The notes under the pieces were generated by a model that searched no databases, was not told the origin of the DNA, and worked only from the letters and a program-made list of their open reading frames with translations. The position numbers and the translations under genes were made by a program. From a virus, in IMG/VR virus record IMGVR_UViG_3300046517_000786, positions 1 to 43,642 of that record: a DNA stretch of 43,642 bases. One strand, given 5' to 3'. This document shows, one piece after another, positions 1-6,687 of this stretch; position 1 is the first letter of the stretch; each line of letters begins with the position of its first letter.

Positions 1-122
1 ACAAAACTAAGAAAATACCGTCCTTGATTTTTAAGGAAAATAATATCAATCCAAGCATAGATACAAAATATTAACAAAGCCGCCATCGGACTCATCAACA
101 AGTATGCTAGAAATCGTTTCAT
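1..122 (-). CDS. Partial copy of the two-TM membrane protein at 43446-43637
   Basis: This is the 5' part of the same gene encoded in full at 43446-43637, cut by the linearisation point. Its ATG (complement of 120-122) overlaps the TGA of the gene ending at 119 as ATGA. This shows that the leftward operon runs across the contig ends without a break. It should not be counted as a separate gene. Confidence 0.85.
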   Translation of the reverse strand, partial: MKRFLAYLLMSPMAALLIFCIYAWIDIIFLKNQGRYFLSF

Positions 123-127
123 GATCT
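1..127. repeat. Terminal direct repeat, left copy (127 bp)
   Basis: Bases 1-127 are identical to 43516-43642. The length of 127 matches a common maximum assembly k-mer, so this is most simply the overlap left when a circular assembly graph was linearised. It shows that the sequence is circular or circularly permuted. It does not prove a biological terminal repeat. Confidence 0.95.
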
Positions 128-361
128 ACTCTCAATAAAACATACCCCGTTCTCATCCTTCAGGCTCATCGAGTAACCCTTCTTAATCGCTTCCGGTCCG
201 GTCACCGTCACTTGATTTGAGGCAATCTCTTTAATGATGACCTCACGAGGAAAATACCTCACACATAATCCGGGCACTCCATCCACTTCTCTAAGTACCT
301 TAATTAAGTTAGTTTCTGCCAGCTTGCCCACCGCTTGTCTGGTTGAGAGATTGATGTTCAT
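119..361 (-). CDS. Small protein of unknown function (80 aa)
   Basis: An 80-residue protein in the leftward early operon. The first ~25 residues (from MNINLSTRQAVGKL) could be a short helical or HTH-like segment, followed by a beta-rich stretch. I do not recognise the family. It follows the gene at 365-574 by 3 bases and its TGA overlaps the ATG of the next gene as ATGA, so it is translationally coupled to a membrane protein. Real gene by context; function unknown. Confidence 0.65.
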   Translation of the reverse strand: MNINLSTRQAVGKLAETNLIKVLREVDGVPGLCVRYFPREVIIKEIASNQVTVTGPEAIKKGYSMSLKDENGVCFIESRS

Positions 362-364
362 AAA

Positions 365-574
365 TCAGTCCATTTTCTCGTAAAACTCACTCGTGCATTC
401 TTCTTTGAATTCATAAAAACTATCGTGGTCATACCATTTACCATCAAATTGCACGGCATGAGGTGTATTAGCTGGAACTTCAGAATCACAAAGCCCGTCA
501 TATTCTTGAATCTTCCATTTCATTAAATCCGATACTTCTCTGATTTGGATGTCTTGTTTCATATTATTCATCAT
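365..574 (-). CDS. Small acidic protein of unknown function (69 aa)
   Basis: A 69-residue, acidic and aromatic-rich protein. Its start overlaps the end of the upstream gene by 11 bases. Several Met codons lie near the N-terminus (574, 571, 562) and no clear ribosome-binding site decides between them. The central segment around VQFDGKWYDHDSFYEF looks like a compact beta/alpha fold, but I recognise no family. It lies in the leftward early operon among other small orphan genes. Confidence 0.6.
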   Translation of the reverse strand: MMNNMKQDIQIREVSDLMKWKIQEYDGLCDSEVPANTPHAVQFDGKWYDHDSFYEFKEECTSEFYEKMD

Positions 575-770
575 TCATGCAATGGCATTGTTTATAAAAG
601 CAGTGGATATTATGTCTCTCTAGCTCTCGTCCGCATTCTTCGCAAAACCCTTCTCTAATCTGATCTATAAATTCTGTGCGGTAGTATGGATCTAATGACA
701 GAAGATGCTCTCTTGCTTTAGACACCATAGATTTATCAATCTCAAATTTAGGCAAGGTTCCTTGTTTCAT
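564..770 (-). CDS. Small putative zinc-binding protein (68 aa)
   Basis: A 68-residue protein with a Cys cluster in its C-terminal half. It reads CEECGRE at about residues 43-49, then C-x5-C-x-C near the end. This spacing suggests a small zinc knuckle. The N-terminal half is a charged helix. It follows the gene at 772-996 by one base. A nucleic-acid or protein-binding role is plausible from the metal site, but no family is recognised. Confidence 0.6.
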   Translation of the reverse strand: MKQGTLPKFEIDKSMVSKAREHLLSLDPYYRTEFIDQIREGFCEECGRELERHNIHCFYKQCHCMNDE

Positions 771-771
771 T

Positions 772-996
772 TTAGTTATCCTTGGTTAAAAGATTTAAAG
801 GAACCTTGCGCCTTATCATATAAGTTTTTTTTAATATCCTTAATGACCAGCAATCTCCCTTATACTCACCAGCTTCTTTTATTAAAGCATCAGCTTCTTC
901 CTCGGAGCTGCAATATCCCTCCGGAGAATATCCACTTGCTGCGCTAGATTGGTTTTCAAAACTATCAGTCCAAAGCTTTTCAATTACCCAGATCAT
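772..996 (-). CDS. Small protein of unknown function (74 aa)
   Basis: A 74-residue protein whose middle reads GYCSSEEEADALIKEA, an acidic helix, followed by a basic C-terminus. It lies 2 bases downstream of the SSB-like gene and is probably in the same transcript. No motif allows a functional call. Its place next to the SSB-like gene suggests an early role, but that is inference from position alone. Confidence 0.6.
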   Translation of the reverse strand: MIWVIEKLWTDSFENQSSAASGYSPEGYCSSEEEADALIKEAGEYKGDCWSLRILKKTYMIRRKVPLNLLTKDN

Positions 997-998
997 AA

Positions 999-1742
999 TT
1001 AAAATATTAGATCATCTTCAGCTATTTCAGATTTAACTTCCTTATTCACGACAAGATTCTCCCGGGTCGCTTGGATGAAGAACGACGTAGCCACAGTCCT
1101 CACTGCCTCAGATCCGTCAAGGACGCCCTGATGACGAGCAGCAACCTTTCCAGCTTCAACCAAACATACCTCATACAAGTCGGCCATTTGAGAGATACGT
1201 TCATGAGGAAGGAGTTTTCCTGTTACATTAGCAGATTTAGCCGCATTACTCATTGCGGAGCTGCTTATCTCAATTCTTCTTTCTAATTCCGCCTTAGCTG
1301 CAGGAACAGGCTCAAACATTCCCTTAGGGGTATAAACCTTGGCCCCTCCCATATCCACAACCTCAGTTCCCATAACCCAGCTCACCTCTGCTTTATCTCC
1401 CACTTCCACAATAAGCTCTTCAGGATGCTCTTTACCGTCTTTCCCCACATAACCCTTAGATTTGCCTACCTTGACACCGATCAGACCGCCTCTAGCCCCT
1501 GAGACGCATTTAATGGCCAATGGCTTGAAGAATGATGAGGAGTTGATTGCATCGCGATTCCATAAGGTTATCGTAACGGTTTCTCCTACCGAAGTCTTAA
1601 ACTTCCCAGTTTGCACAGTTGAATCGCCCTTTTGACCCCTGACCGTCCTTTGGGGCCACATTGACACAATCTCACCAGTAAGTTCTGGGACTGGTTCATT
1701 CTCAACTCTCTGCACATTCATTATCTGTATTTTTAGGTTCAT
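999..1742 (-). CDS. Single-stranded DNA-binding (SSB-like) OB-fold protein
   Basis: A 247-residue protein. Residues ~20-65 read like the first strands of an OB fold: 'GEIVSMWPQRTVRGQKGD', then a Gln-containing loop and a strand ending TVTITLWN. This pattern is common in phage and bacterial OB-fold DNA-binding proteins. The middle is helical and Ala/Lys-rich. The protein ends in the acidic tip EDDLIF (residues 242-247), closely resembling the DDDIPF tip with which bacterial SSB recruits partner proteins. Inferred role: coats single-stranded DNA during replication or recombination, together with the helicase and RusA-like resolvase encoded elsewhere. It heads a run of leftward early genes. The fold assignment is by eye. 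Confidence 0.6.
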   Translation of the reverse strand: MNLKIQIMNVQRVENEPVPELTGEIVSMWPQRTVRGQKGDSTVQTGKFKTSVGETVTITLWNRDAINSSSFFKPLAIKCVSGARGGLIGVKVGKSKGYVGKDGKEHPEELIVEVGDKAEVSWVMGTEVVDMGGAKVYTPKGMFEPVPAAKAELERRIEISSSAMSNAAKSANVTGKLLPHERISQMADLYEVCLVEAGKVAARHQGVLDGSEAVRTVATSFFIQATRENLVVNKEVKSEIAEDDLIF

Positions 1743-1762
1743 ATATTTCTAATTTTTCTAAT

Positions 1763-2071
1763 TTATTCTTTCATTCCAAAGTCAGAAGGCACCGGCCCAG
1801 GTTTTAATACTTCTTCAAAAGCATCTTTTGCAGCCCTATTGATAATCCTTTCAGCATATCGATCAAAACGCTTGTCCATGGTAGCTAGAGACTCACATTG
1901 CAGGAACTTCCCATCTAATTCTCGAAAGAAGCAAAGGAGTCTAATCTCACCCGAAGGAATCAACTCTCTAGATTCTCCACCTTCTTGGAATTCAAATAGC
2001 ACCGTTCCTTCTACGCTCCACTCCGCAAGGTTTTGATCTCGTACTACACATTTAAAATTGGCTCTGTTCAT
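1763..2071 (-). CDS. Conserved-looking protein of unknown function (102 aa)
   Basis: A 102-residue protein with an N-terminal beta-rich half (residues ~5-55) and a C-terminal basic helix, ending PGPVPSDFGMKE. It lies 20 bases upstream of the SSB-like gene in the leftward operon. No catalytic or metal-binding motif is visible. The proximity suggests a DNA-metabolism accessory role, but this is inference. Confidence 0.6.
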   Translation of the reverse strand: MNRANFKCVVRDQNLAEWSVEGTVLFEFQEGGESRELIPSGEIRLLCFFRELDGKFLQCESLATMDKRFDRYAERIINRAAKDAFEEVLKPGPVPSDFGMKE

Positions 2072-2074
2072 AAA

Positions 2075-2269
2075 TTAATCATTCCCTTCTACTTCAACGA
2101 TGTCTTTCATGATTTCATAGTTACCATCCTCATCCGTGCCTCCGATTAGCATGTATGCCGTTTGATGATCTTCTGACTTCATGTATCGGTTTCCTACGTC
2201 ATCTTTCCAAAGTGTATTGGAATCTAATTTGATTCCGTCGAATTCAATAATGTCTTTTTTATTTGTCAT
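2075..2269 (-). CDS. Small acidic protein of unknown function (64 aa)
   Basis: A 64-residue acidic protein (MTNKKDIIEFDGIK at the N-terminus). Its ATG sits in an ACACAATGAC context that is nearly repeated before the ATG at 9551, and neither has a Shine-Dalgarno sequence. It lies 3 bases before the next gene of the operon. The function cannot be inferred from sequence. Confidence 0.6.
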   Translation of the reverse strand: MTNKKDIIEFDGIKLDSNTLWKDDVGNRYMKSEDHQTAYMLIGGTDEDGNYEIMKDIVEVEGND

Positions 2270-2314
2270 TGTGTTTGTGGGTTTCAGAGGTGAATTTGAT
2301 TAACTGTGCTTGAG

Positions 2315-2341
2315 CTTATACAATGTAAGACAAGACGTCAA
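2315..2341 (-). promoter_or_regulatory. Possible leftward sigma-70-type promoter
   Basis: On the minus strand TTGACG (2336-2341) is followed by TATAAG (2315-2320) with a 15-base spacer, which is shorter than optimal. It overlaps the stop codon of the 51-residue gene and would drive the gene at 2075-2269 and those after it. The boxes are good; the short spacer lowers confidence. Confidence 0.35.
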
Positions 2342-2493
2342 GCCTTTTGTGAAATCTTTTTCAACTTTCTTTTCGCAGCAAAATTACGTCGCGTAGCTCG
2401 TGCGCCTTTTTCTCTCCATGCCTGGCGTTGCGCTTCTGTAGTAATTTTCTTAAGTGCGGCGTATCCCTTTCTGCCCATTTGAGAAGATGTCAT
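2338..2493 (-). CDS. KGG-like small basic protein (51 aa)
   Basis: A 51-residue Lys/Arg-rich protein with the pattern GRKG...KKITTEAQRQAW..KG....NF.AKRKL. It is the first gene of the leftward block, behind the TTGACG promoter at 2502-2530. It aligns by eye with the C-terminal part of the 78-residue protein at 7505-7741 (GKKGG...KKTTLTERQAW..KG....NF.AKKL), so the phage carries two members of the family. Similar GKKGG/LTxE/KG patterns occur in small basic bacterial KGG-type proteins. The role is unknown; nucleic-acid binding is plausible from charge. Confidence 0.6.
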   Translation of the reverse strand: MTSSQMGRKGYAALKKITTEAQRQAWREKGARATRRNFAAKRKLKKISQKA

Positions 2494-2501
2494 AGTTAAA
2501 T

Positions 2502-2530
2502 AAGTTAGACGATCGAGGGCTAGACGTCAA
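2502..2530 (-). promoter_or_regulatory. Leftward early promoter
   Basis: On the minus strand TTGACG (2525-2530) and TAACTT (2502-2507) are separated by exactly 17 bases. The ATG of the first leftward gene (2493) is nine bases beyond the -10 box. This is the most upstream candidate for the leftward early operon and lies back-to-back with the rightward candidate at 2548-2574. Confidence 0.5.
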
Positions 2531-2547
2531 GGGTTAAAAATAAAGTG

Positions 2548-2574
2548 TTGACGTAATTTAGAATTTCGTATATT
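2548..2574 (+). promoter_or_regulatory. Rightward early promoter candidate (replication operon)
   Basis: TTGACG (2548-2553) and TATATT (2569-2574) with a 15-base spacer, reading toward the replication genes. Transcripts starting near 2581 would contain the strong RNA structure at 2635-2729 before the first ATG at 2745. The boxes are good but the spacer is short. Confidence 0.4.
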
Positions 2575-2634
2575 CCATCAAGTGTCGGCGGAAAACCGAT
2601 GCGAGTAGCGTAAATGAACTTCATAATCTTAACT

Positions 2635-2729
2635 TTTAATTGTATCTCGGAGTCGTCGCAAGACGGCCTGCAAAGTCTGGTTGTCATTGGCCAAACTCGC
2701 ACAGGTTTCCCCTCCGGGATACAATTAAA
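2635..2729 (+). promoter_or_regulatory. Structured leader RNA with 18-bp closing stem
   Basis: 2635-2652 pairs with 2712-2729 over 18 contiguous base pairs, 17 Watson-Crick and one G-U. Inside are a hairpin CGTC-GCAA-GACG (2654-2665) with a GNRA tetraloop and a second arm. That arm pairs CCTG (2667-2670) with CAGG (2702-2705), continues as AGTCTGG/CCAAACT (2674-2680/2691-2697, one mismatch), and ends in a 10-base loop. The result is a three-way-junction-like RNA ending 15 bases before the ATG at 2745, which lacks a Shine-Dalgarno sequence. CAATTAAA occurs in the 3' arm (2722-2729) and again just inside the gene (2752-2759), so the 5' arm could pair with either copy. It could be a regulatory leader, a small RNA or a replication-origin element; I cannot match it to a known class. 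Confidence 0.6.
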
Positions 2730-2744
2730 TTTTAGATAATTACC

Positions 2745-3080
2745 ATGACGCAATTAAATTTGTTCGACTCGAAACGTGCAGATGATCGTAAGCAGCGCAA
2801 CATGAAAGCGGTACTTGATAATGAAAATGAAAAGTGGAAAGAAGAGGCTTTAATTATTATTAAAATGACAGCACTTACTTTTAAGGAATTTACATTTGAT
2901 GATGTTAGAAGATTGCTAAGAGCAAATAAAAAAGAAGAGCCCCACCATCCAAATGTCTATGGGTCATTAATGAGATTAGCCGCCATAAAAGGCTGGATTA
3001 AGAAGACCGACCGTGTCCGCCCTAGTTCCATGGTTCAAGCTCATTCCAGGAATTTAACTATTTGGGAGTCTAAACTTTAA
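2745..3080 (+). CDS. Winged-helix-like phage protein next to replication genes
   Basis: A 111-residue protein opening the rightward replication block. The C-terminal half has a pattern I recognise from phage replication regions: FTFDDVRRLL, then PHHPNVYGSLMRLA, a GWIKKT turn and a tail ending in VWES-like residues (TIWES). That pattern suggests a small winged-helix DNA-binding domain. No ribosome-binding site precedes the ATG, and the structured leader ends 15 bases upstream, so translation may be controlled there. It is followed after 3 bases by the replication organiser. Inferred role: accessory replication or regulatory protein. Confidence 0.65.
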   Translation: MTQLNLFDSKRADDRKQRNMKAVLDNENEKWKEEALIIIKMTALTFKEFTFDDVRRLLRANKKEEPHHPNVYGSLMRLAAIKGWIKKTDRVRPSSMVQAHSRNLTIWESKL

Positions 3081-3083
3081 TTT

Positions 3084-3923
3084 ATGTACGGAAAACACTT
3101 TCATTCGATGTATACGGGATCAATGGTTGGGTCGGGGGCATTAGTTTTCGCTGTTTGGGGATATGTTATCTCAAACGGCCATTATGAAACAGAAACCATC
3201 GAGTTAAACCCGAAGCTTTTAGCCTTCATCCTGGGCGAAACCGAAGAAACCATTCAGCATGGAATTGATTTTCTAGCCTCCCCCGACCCCAAGTCTAGGA
3301 CAAAGGAACATGACGGCAGAAGATTGATACGACAAGGGGAGTTTCTCTATTTCATCCCAAACCTGAAGAAGTACCGGGACACTTTCGATGAAGAGCAAAG
3401 GAGGACCTACATGAAGGAATACATGAAGGAATATCGTAAACAGCGTAAAACTAACGTAAACACGTGTAAACAAATGTTAACACAAGGAGAAGGAGAAGGA
3501 TACGGAGAAGGAAAAGAAGCAGAGGAGCCTGTCGGCTCTCCTGTCCATGAGTTACCAAGGGGAGCTGAATTAGCGTTGAATGGTGCAAAGAAGCGTTTCA
3601 AGCCGGCTCATCCGTTAAAGCACGAATTGATGAAGTTGTGGGATGTTGAGTACCCCATGTCTCATAATGGCAACTGCTATCACTACACGCCGAAAGATGA
3701 CGTAGCTATTGAAACCCTACTTTCAAAGCATTCCCCGGTTGAAATCATGGAGCAAGCACGGCGCGGCTGGAATTCTAAAGCGGATTTTATTTATCAGAAA
3801 GCTTCAACATTTCCCGGTATCAATCAATTTTGGAATGAAATAGGTAATGATTCAAGATCTGGGAAACCTAAGGGGTCAGTTTTGAAACGATATTTACCAG
3901 AAAGTGAGCTTCCAAAATTATGA
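3084..3923 (+). CDS. Phage replication organiser / initiator-like protein
   Basis: A 279-residue protein. The N-terminus (MYGKHFHSMYTGSM...) followed by a helical segment, then DFLASPDPKSRT and DGRRLIRQGEFLYFIPN (residues ~62-93), is the typical layout of phage winged-helix replication proteins that load a DnaB-type helicase. After residue 100 comes a charged linker with a tandem MKEYMKEYR, then a Gly/Glu low-complexity stretch (GEGEGYGEGKEAEE, ~135-148). The C-terminal ~100 residues form a separate helical domain, perhaps for helicase contact. Its stop overlaps the helicase start as ATGA, which supports joint action. Assignment is from pattern recognition plus context. Confidence 0.7.
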   Translation: MYGKHFHSMYTGSMVGSGALVFAVWGYVISNGHYETETIELNPKLLAFILGETEETIQHGIDFLASPDPKSRTKEHDGRRLIRQGEFLYFIPNLKKYRDTFDEEQRRTYMKEYMKEYRKQRKTNVNTCKQMLTQGEGEGYGEGKEAEEPVGSPVHELPRGAELALNGAKKRFKPAHPLKHELMKLWDVEYPMSHNGNCYHYTPKDDVAIETLLSKHSPVEIMEQARRGWNSKADFIYQKASTFPGINQFWNEIGNDSRSGKPKGSVLKRYLPESELPKL

Positions 3924-5254
3924 GTTTAGAGAAATTTGAAGCATCTATGCGAGAGATTGATGCGATACCTGATTGCATCAATGCCGAAAAGCTAGTCATT
4001 TCCAGCCTTCTTTGTGACAAGTACGGAGAGACTTTTGACTTTTGTTCAAAGCTAAAGCCGTTCCATTTCTTGCTTAGGTCTCACGCGATTATTTTTGAGA
4101 CCATCTTAAAGCTTAGAGGAGAATCAAAGGGAACGGATCTTGTTGTAGTTTCAAACGAGCTTCAAACATCAGGAAAAATCCTGGATGTTGGGGGACATGG
4201 AGAGCTTTCAAAGCTATTCTCATCGTCAGGGTTCGCGAGTCATACTCAAGACCACATTGATTTAATCATCGAAAAGTATCGTTTGAGAAAGATCATTGAA
4301 ATCTGCGAATCAATCAAAAGCAAGGCGTCAAACTCATCAACATCAAGTGAATGTCTTTCAGGTTTGGAACATGATGTTTTTGATTTACAAGACAATGACA
4401 ATTCAAACGAGAATCAATTACAGAGTGCTTGTGATGAACTGGACAAGCTGATTGAAATACGAAGAAAGGGAGAACAAATCACAGGATTGATTACAGGGGT
4501 TAGACCTTTTGATGAAATTTTCTTTGGTTTCCAGCCTTCTCAATACTACGTCCTTGGAGGAATGCCCTCCTCTGGTAAAACCGCAATGGCAGATCAAATC
4601 TGCGGGCAACTTTTAATGAGAGATAAAGCGGTTCTCTATATTTCTTTAGAATCAAATAAAGAGAGAGTCATTGGAAAGCTTGCGTGCAAGTTGGCAGAAG
4701 TTTCTTATTTGAGTTTCATCCGCAATCATTTGTCTAAGGATGAGCTTGAAGAGGTGCAAAAGTTTAGCGCGATTCTTAGGAAGAAGAATTTAATTCTTAT
4801 CCGTCCTTTTGATATTTCCCCCATGGAGATTCGCCCTCTCATTCGTAAGTATAAAAGGAAAGAAAATATCCAATTAGTGATTCTTGATTACTTGCAAAAG
4901 ATTTCCATTCCTTCGGGGTGGGATGAAAGGCGAACGGTTTCAAGAGCATCAACGGAAATTCAAAGGGCTTGCGTCGATACAGGAGTCCCGTCCCTTATTT
5001 TATGCCAACTCAATCGAGAAGTTGGAGAGGGCTCACGACCTTCGATGAGGAATTTAAAGGAGTCTTCTCAAATCGAGCAAGATGCGGACAATGTTGCGTT
5101 GATATGGGGGGAAGTCAATAAGCGCGACCTTCCTTCTACAGACAGATTTTGGCCGTGTACTCTTTCGGTGGATAAAAACAAAGACGGAGCTTCAGGGTTA
5201 GACGTGGATATGGATTTTGAACTAAGAAAAATGATCTTTCACAAAAGGAAATAA
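3920..5254 (+). CDS. DnaB-type replicative DNA helicase
   Basis: A 444-residue protein with both DnaB domains. The N-terminal helical domain (residues ~18-130) begins with the 'AEKLVISSLLCD' type of motif, and a RecA-like ATPase domain starts near 185. Walker A is GGMPSSGKT (213-221) and Walker B is QLVILDYLQKI (about 318-328). Downstream come the expected 'LCQLNREV' and 'SSQIEQDADNV' segments and a basic C-terminus. Length is normal for phage DnaB-like helicases. Role: ring-shaped 5'-3' helicase at the phage replication fork. Coupling by ATGA to the organiser gene fits a loader/helicase pair. No phage DNA polymerase or primase is visible, so host enzymes are presumably recruited. Confidence 0.92.
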   Translation: MSLEKFEASMREIDAIPDCINAEKLVISSLLCDKYGETFDFCSKLKPFHFLLRSHAIIFETILKLRGESKGTDLVVVSNELQTSGKILDVGGHGELSKLFSSSGFASHTQDHIDLIIEKYRLRKIIEICESIKSKASNSSTSSECLSGLEHDVFDLQDNDNSNENQLQSACDELDKLIEIRRKGEQITGLITGVRPFDEIFFGFQPSQYYVLGGMPSSGKTAMADQICGQLLMRDKAVLYISLESNKERVIGKLACKLAEVSYLSFIRNHLSKDELEEVQKFSAILRKKNLILIRPFDISPMEIRPLIRKYKRKENIQLVILDYLQKISIPSGWDERRTVSRASTEIQRACVDTGVPSLILCQLNREVGEGSRPSMRNLKESSQIEQDADNVALIWGEVNKRDLPSTDRFWPCTLSVDKNKDGASGLDVDMDFELRKMIFHKRK

Positions 5255-5258
5255 AAAT

Positions 5259-5687
5259 ATGAATAAATTCGAACCTAAAACGTTTTCTGAAATGTTTAAA
5301 GAATACTCGGAAAGAAGGATGGAAAAGATGAGGAATCCAGTCTGGGGAGAGTGGACTTTTGATTATAAAACAGGATGTCTTTGCTTTCGCATTGATGGAA
5401 CGGATGATGATTATCATATTTGCCTGTCTAAGATAAATCAAAGCTCTCAAATCTTAGATTGGATTTTCCAATTAAATGCAAAGACTTGGGCGACGCCTCA
5501 AATCATGAAAGACCTTTTAGAAGCAATGGAGTTTCTTTTGAATCCTCAAGCGAATTATTGCTCCTTTGGAATCAATAAACCTTGTGATGCTAAAACAGTT
5601 ATTCCTCAAAAGCCAGAAGGATTAGAGCAGATTCATCCTGTTCGGATTTACAATAATGGTGAGGAAGTTGAAAATGAGGGGCGATAA
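5259..5687 (+). CDS. Protein of unknown function in replication operon (142 aa)
   Basis: A 142-residue protein 4 bases after the helicase. The core around ILDWIFQLNAKTWATPQIMKDLLEA (residues ~68-92) looks like a conserved helical segment seen in hypothetical proteins of other phages. A Cys occurs in NYCSFGI (~105) and the C-terminus is acidic. No enzyme motif is visible. It is probably co-transcribed with the helicase, but its role is unknown. Confidence 0.65.
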   Translation: MNKFEPKTFSEMFKEYSERRMEKMRNPVWGEWTFDYKTGCLCFRIDGTDDDYHICLSKINQSSQILDWIFQLNAKTWATPQIMKDLLEAMEFLLNPQANYCSFGINKPCDAKTVIPQKPEGLEQIHPVRIYNNGEEVENEGR

Positions 5688-5714
5688 GCTCCAGTGCCTT
5701 TACTATTTCAATCC

Positions 5715-6008
5715 ATGAAAAATCCATTTGTTAAAAAGGGAGACGCAAAGACGTCTGATGTTGCTGGTTATAGACTTCTCAAAGCAACAGATTCTAACGC
5801 CCATAGAGAAAACATGAGAATAGCCAACCTCCTTAAATCTGCAAATGAAAGGCATGGCGAAAGGGTTTGGTTTCGCGTTAAACTCTCAAGCAAGCACTAT
5901 TCCAACTACATGGAATTCGGGAAAGAATTCTTTCTTGAAGACAAGGAAGGCGTAATAGTGAAGGAATTCGTTTCAAGGGTGAAAGAGCTTATCAAACTCG
6001 AAAAATGA
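5715..6008 (+). CDS. Small basic protein of unknown function (97 aa)
   Basis: A 97-residue basic protein from ATG 5715 (MKNPFVKKGDAKTSD). An upstream in-frame GTG at 5694 would add 7 residues and has a purine-rich GAGGGG about 13 bases before it, so the start is uncertain. It is predicted alpha/beta with a basic middle (HGERVWFRVKLSSKHY). Its stop overlaps the next ATG as ATGA. No family is recognised. Confidence 0.55.
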   Translation: MKNPFVKKGDAKTSDVAGYRLLKATDSNAHRENMRIANLLKSANERHGERVWFRVKLSSKHYSNYMEFGKEFFLEDKEGVIVKEFVSRVKELIKLEK

Positions 6009-6175
6009 ATAAAACCTGTGACCATAACTCCCAGGGAGGATGCCAAGGAGAAGTCCATAGTTTTGCCTTCTTCTGGCCAGACGACATCCTTTTGACATTA
6101 TGTCAATTTCATATAGAAAAGGTGAGGGAGAAGAGGAAGCATCTAAAGACTAGGTCCAAGAGTCGTTTAAAATAG
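6005..6175 (+). CDS. Small putative zinc-binding protein (56 aa)
   Basis: A 56-residue protein that starts in an ATGA overlap with the previous gene. Metal-ligand candidates are C5, H7, C13, C33 and H36 (CDHN...GGC...LCQFH), followed by a strongly basic C-terminal helix rich in Lys/Arg. This layout suggests a treble-clef or zinc-knuckle mini-protein that could bind nucleic acid. The function is not otherwise known. Confidence 0.5.
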   Translation: MNKTCDHNSQGGCQGEVHSFAFFWPDDILLTLCQFHIEKVREKRKHLKTRSKSRLK

Positions 6176-6254
6176 GTCAAATTCCTATCCACGTTGACTT
6201 ATAGGCCACTTTTATGATCAAGACCACCCTAACTACACCTTTGAACCAAAAACT

Positions 6255-6476
6255 ATGAATATACCTGTTTGCAAACTTAAATTCACAAGATATGGAGTTA
6301 AGATCTCCTATCATTTAACCTTTAAGAAGCTTAAAAAATCTTCAAAGATTTGCGTTATCAAGGCAGCTTTAGAGAGAATTTCGGTGATTATGGATAAGAA
6401 ATGGGATTTTGATTGCAAGAACCCTAAGGTCGCCATTGTTTATGTATCAAAAAGACATTTCAAGAAGCTCAACTAG
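6255..6476 (+). CDS. Small basic protein of unknown function (73 aa)
   Basis: A 73-residue Lys-rich protein (MNIPVCKLKFTRYG at the N-terminus), predicted beta then alpha. A 79-base gap precedes it and no clear ribosome-binding site is seen. The neighbouring region reads on the same strand with the same purine-rich codon bias. The function is unknown. Confidence 0.5.
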   Translation: MNIPVCKLKFTRYGVKISYHLTFKKLKKSSKICVIKAALERISVIMDKKWDFDCKNPKVAIVYVSKRHFKKLN

Positions 6477-6492
6477 GCAAATATTTCCTACT

Positions 6493-6687
6493 ATGGATAA
6501 TCAACCACATTTTTCGGTTTTGCAAAAACTACTAAGCCCTCCGTGGTCAGACTTTGCTAAGAATCCAACTTTTCGGTTTATTTGGAAGCCTGAAGGGTGG
6601 ATTGGATTTACGCATGGCTTATTGACCGTTTCGGATTGGTTGATTGAATATCGCGGTAAAATCTCTGAAACCATGTTGAATCAATGA
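6493..6687 (+). CDS. Small protein of unknown function (64 aa)
   Basis: A 64-residue protein from ATG 6493 (MDNQPHFSVLQKLL). It is rich in Trp and Phe (PPWSDFAKNPTFRFIW), with a C-terminal amphipathic helix. I preferred this start to an upstream in-frame ATG because the upstream part overlaps the previous gene and looks out of frame. Its stop overlaps the next ATG as ATGA. No family is recognised. Confidence 0.5.
   Translation: MDNQPHFSVLQKLLSPPWSDFAKNPTFRFIWKPEGWIGFTHGLLTVSDWLIEYRGKISETMLNQ

Noticed and set aside
2520-2753. Minus-strand reading frame of 77 codons across the structured leader
   Set aside because: It covers the promoter and RNA structure, has an odd composition and antisense overlap with the first replication gene, and no ribosome-binding site. 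It is an accidental open frame.
6188-6240. Possible promoter (TTGACT near 6198) before the 73-residue gene
   Set aside because: The only -10-like box (TATGAT) lies about 13 bases away, too close for sigma-70 geometry, and the genes around it form one operon.
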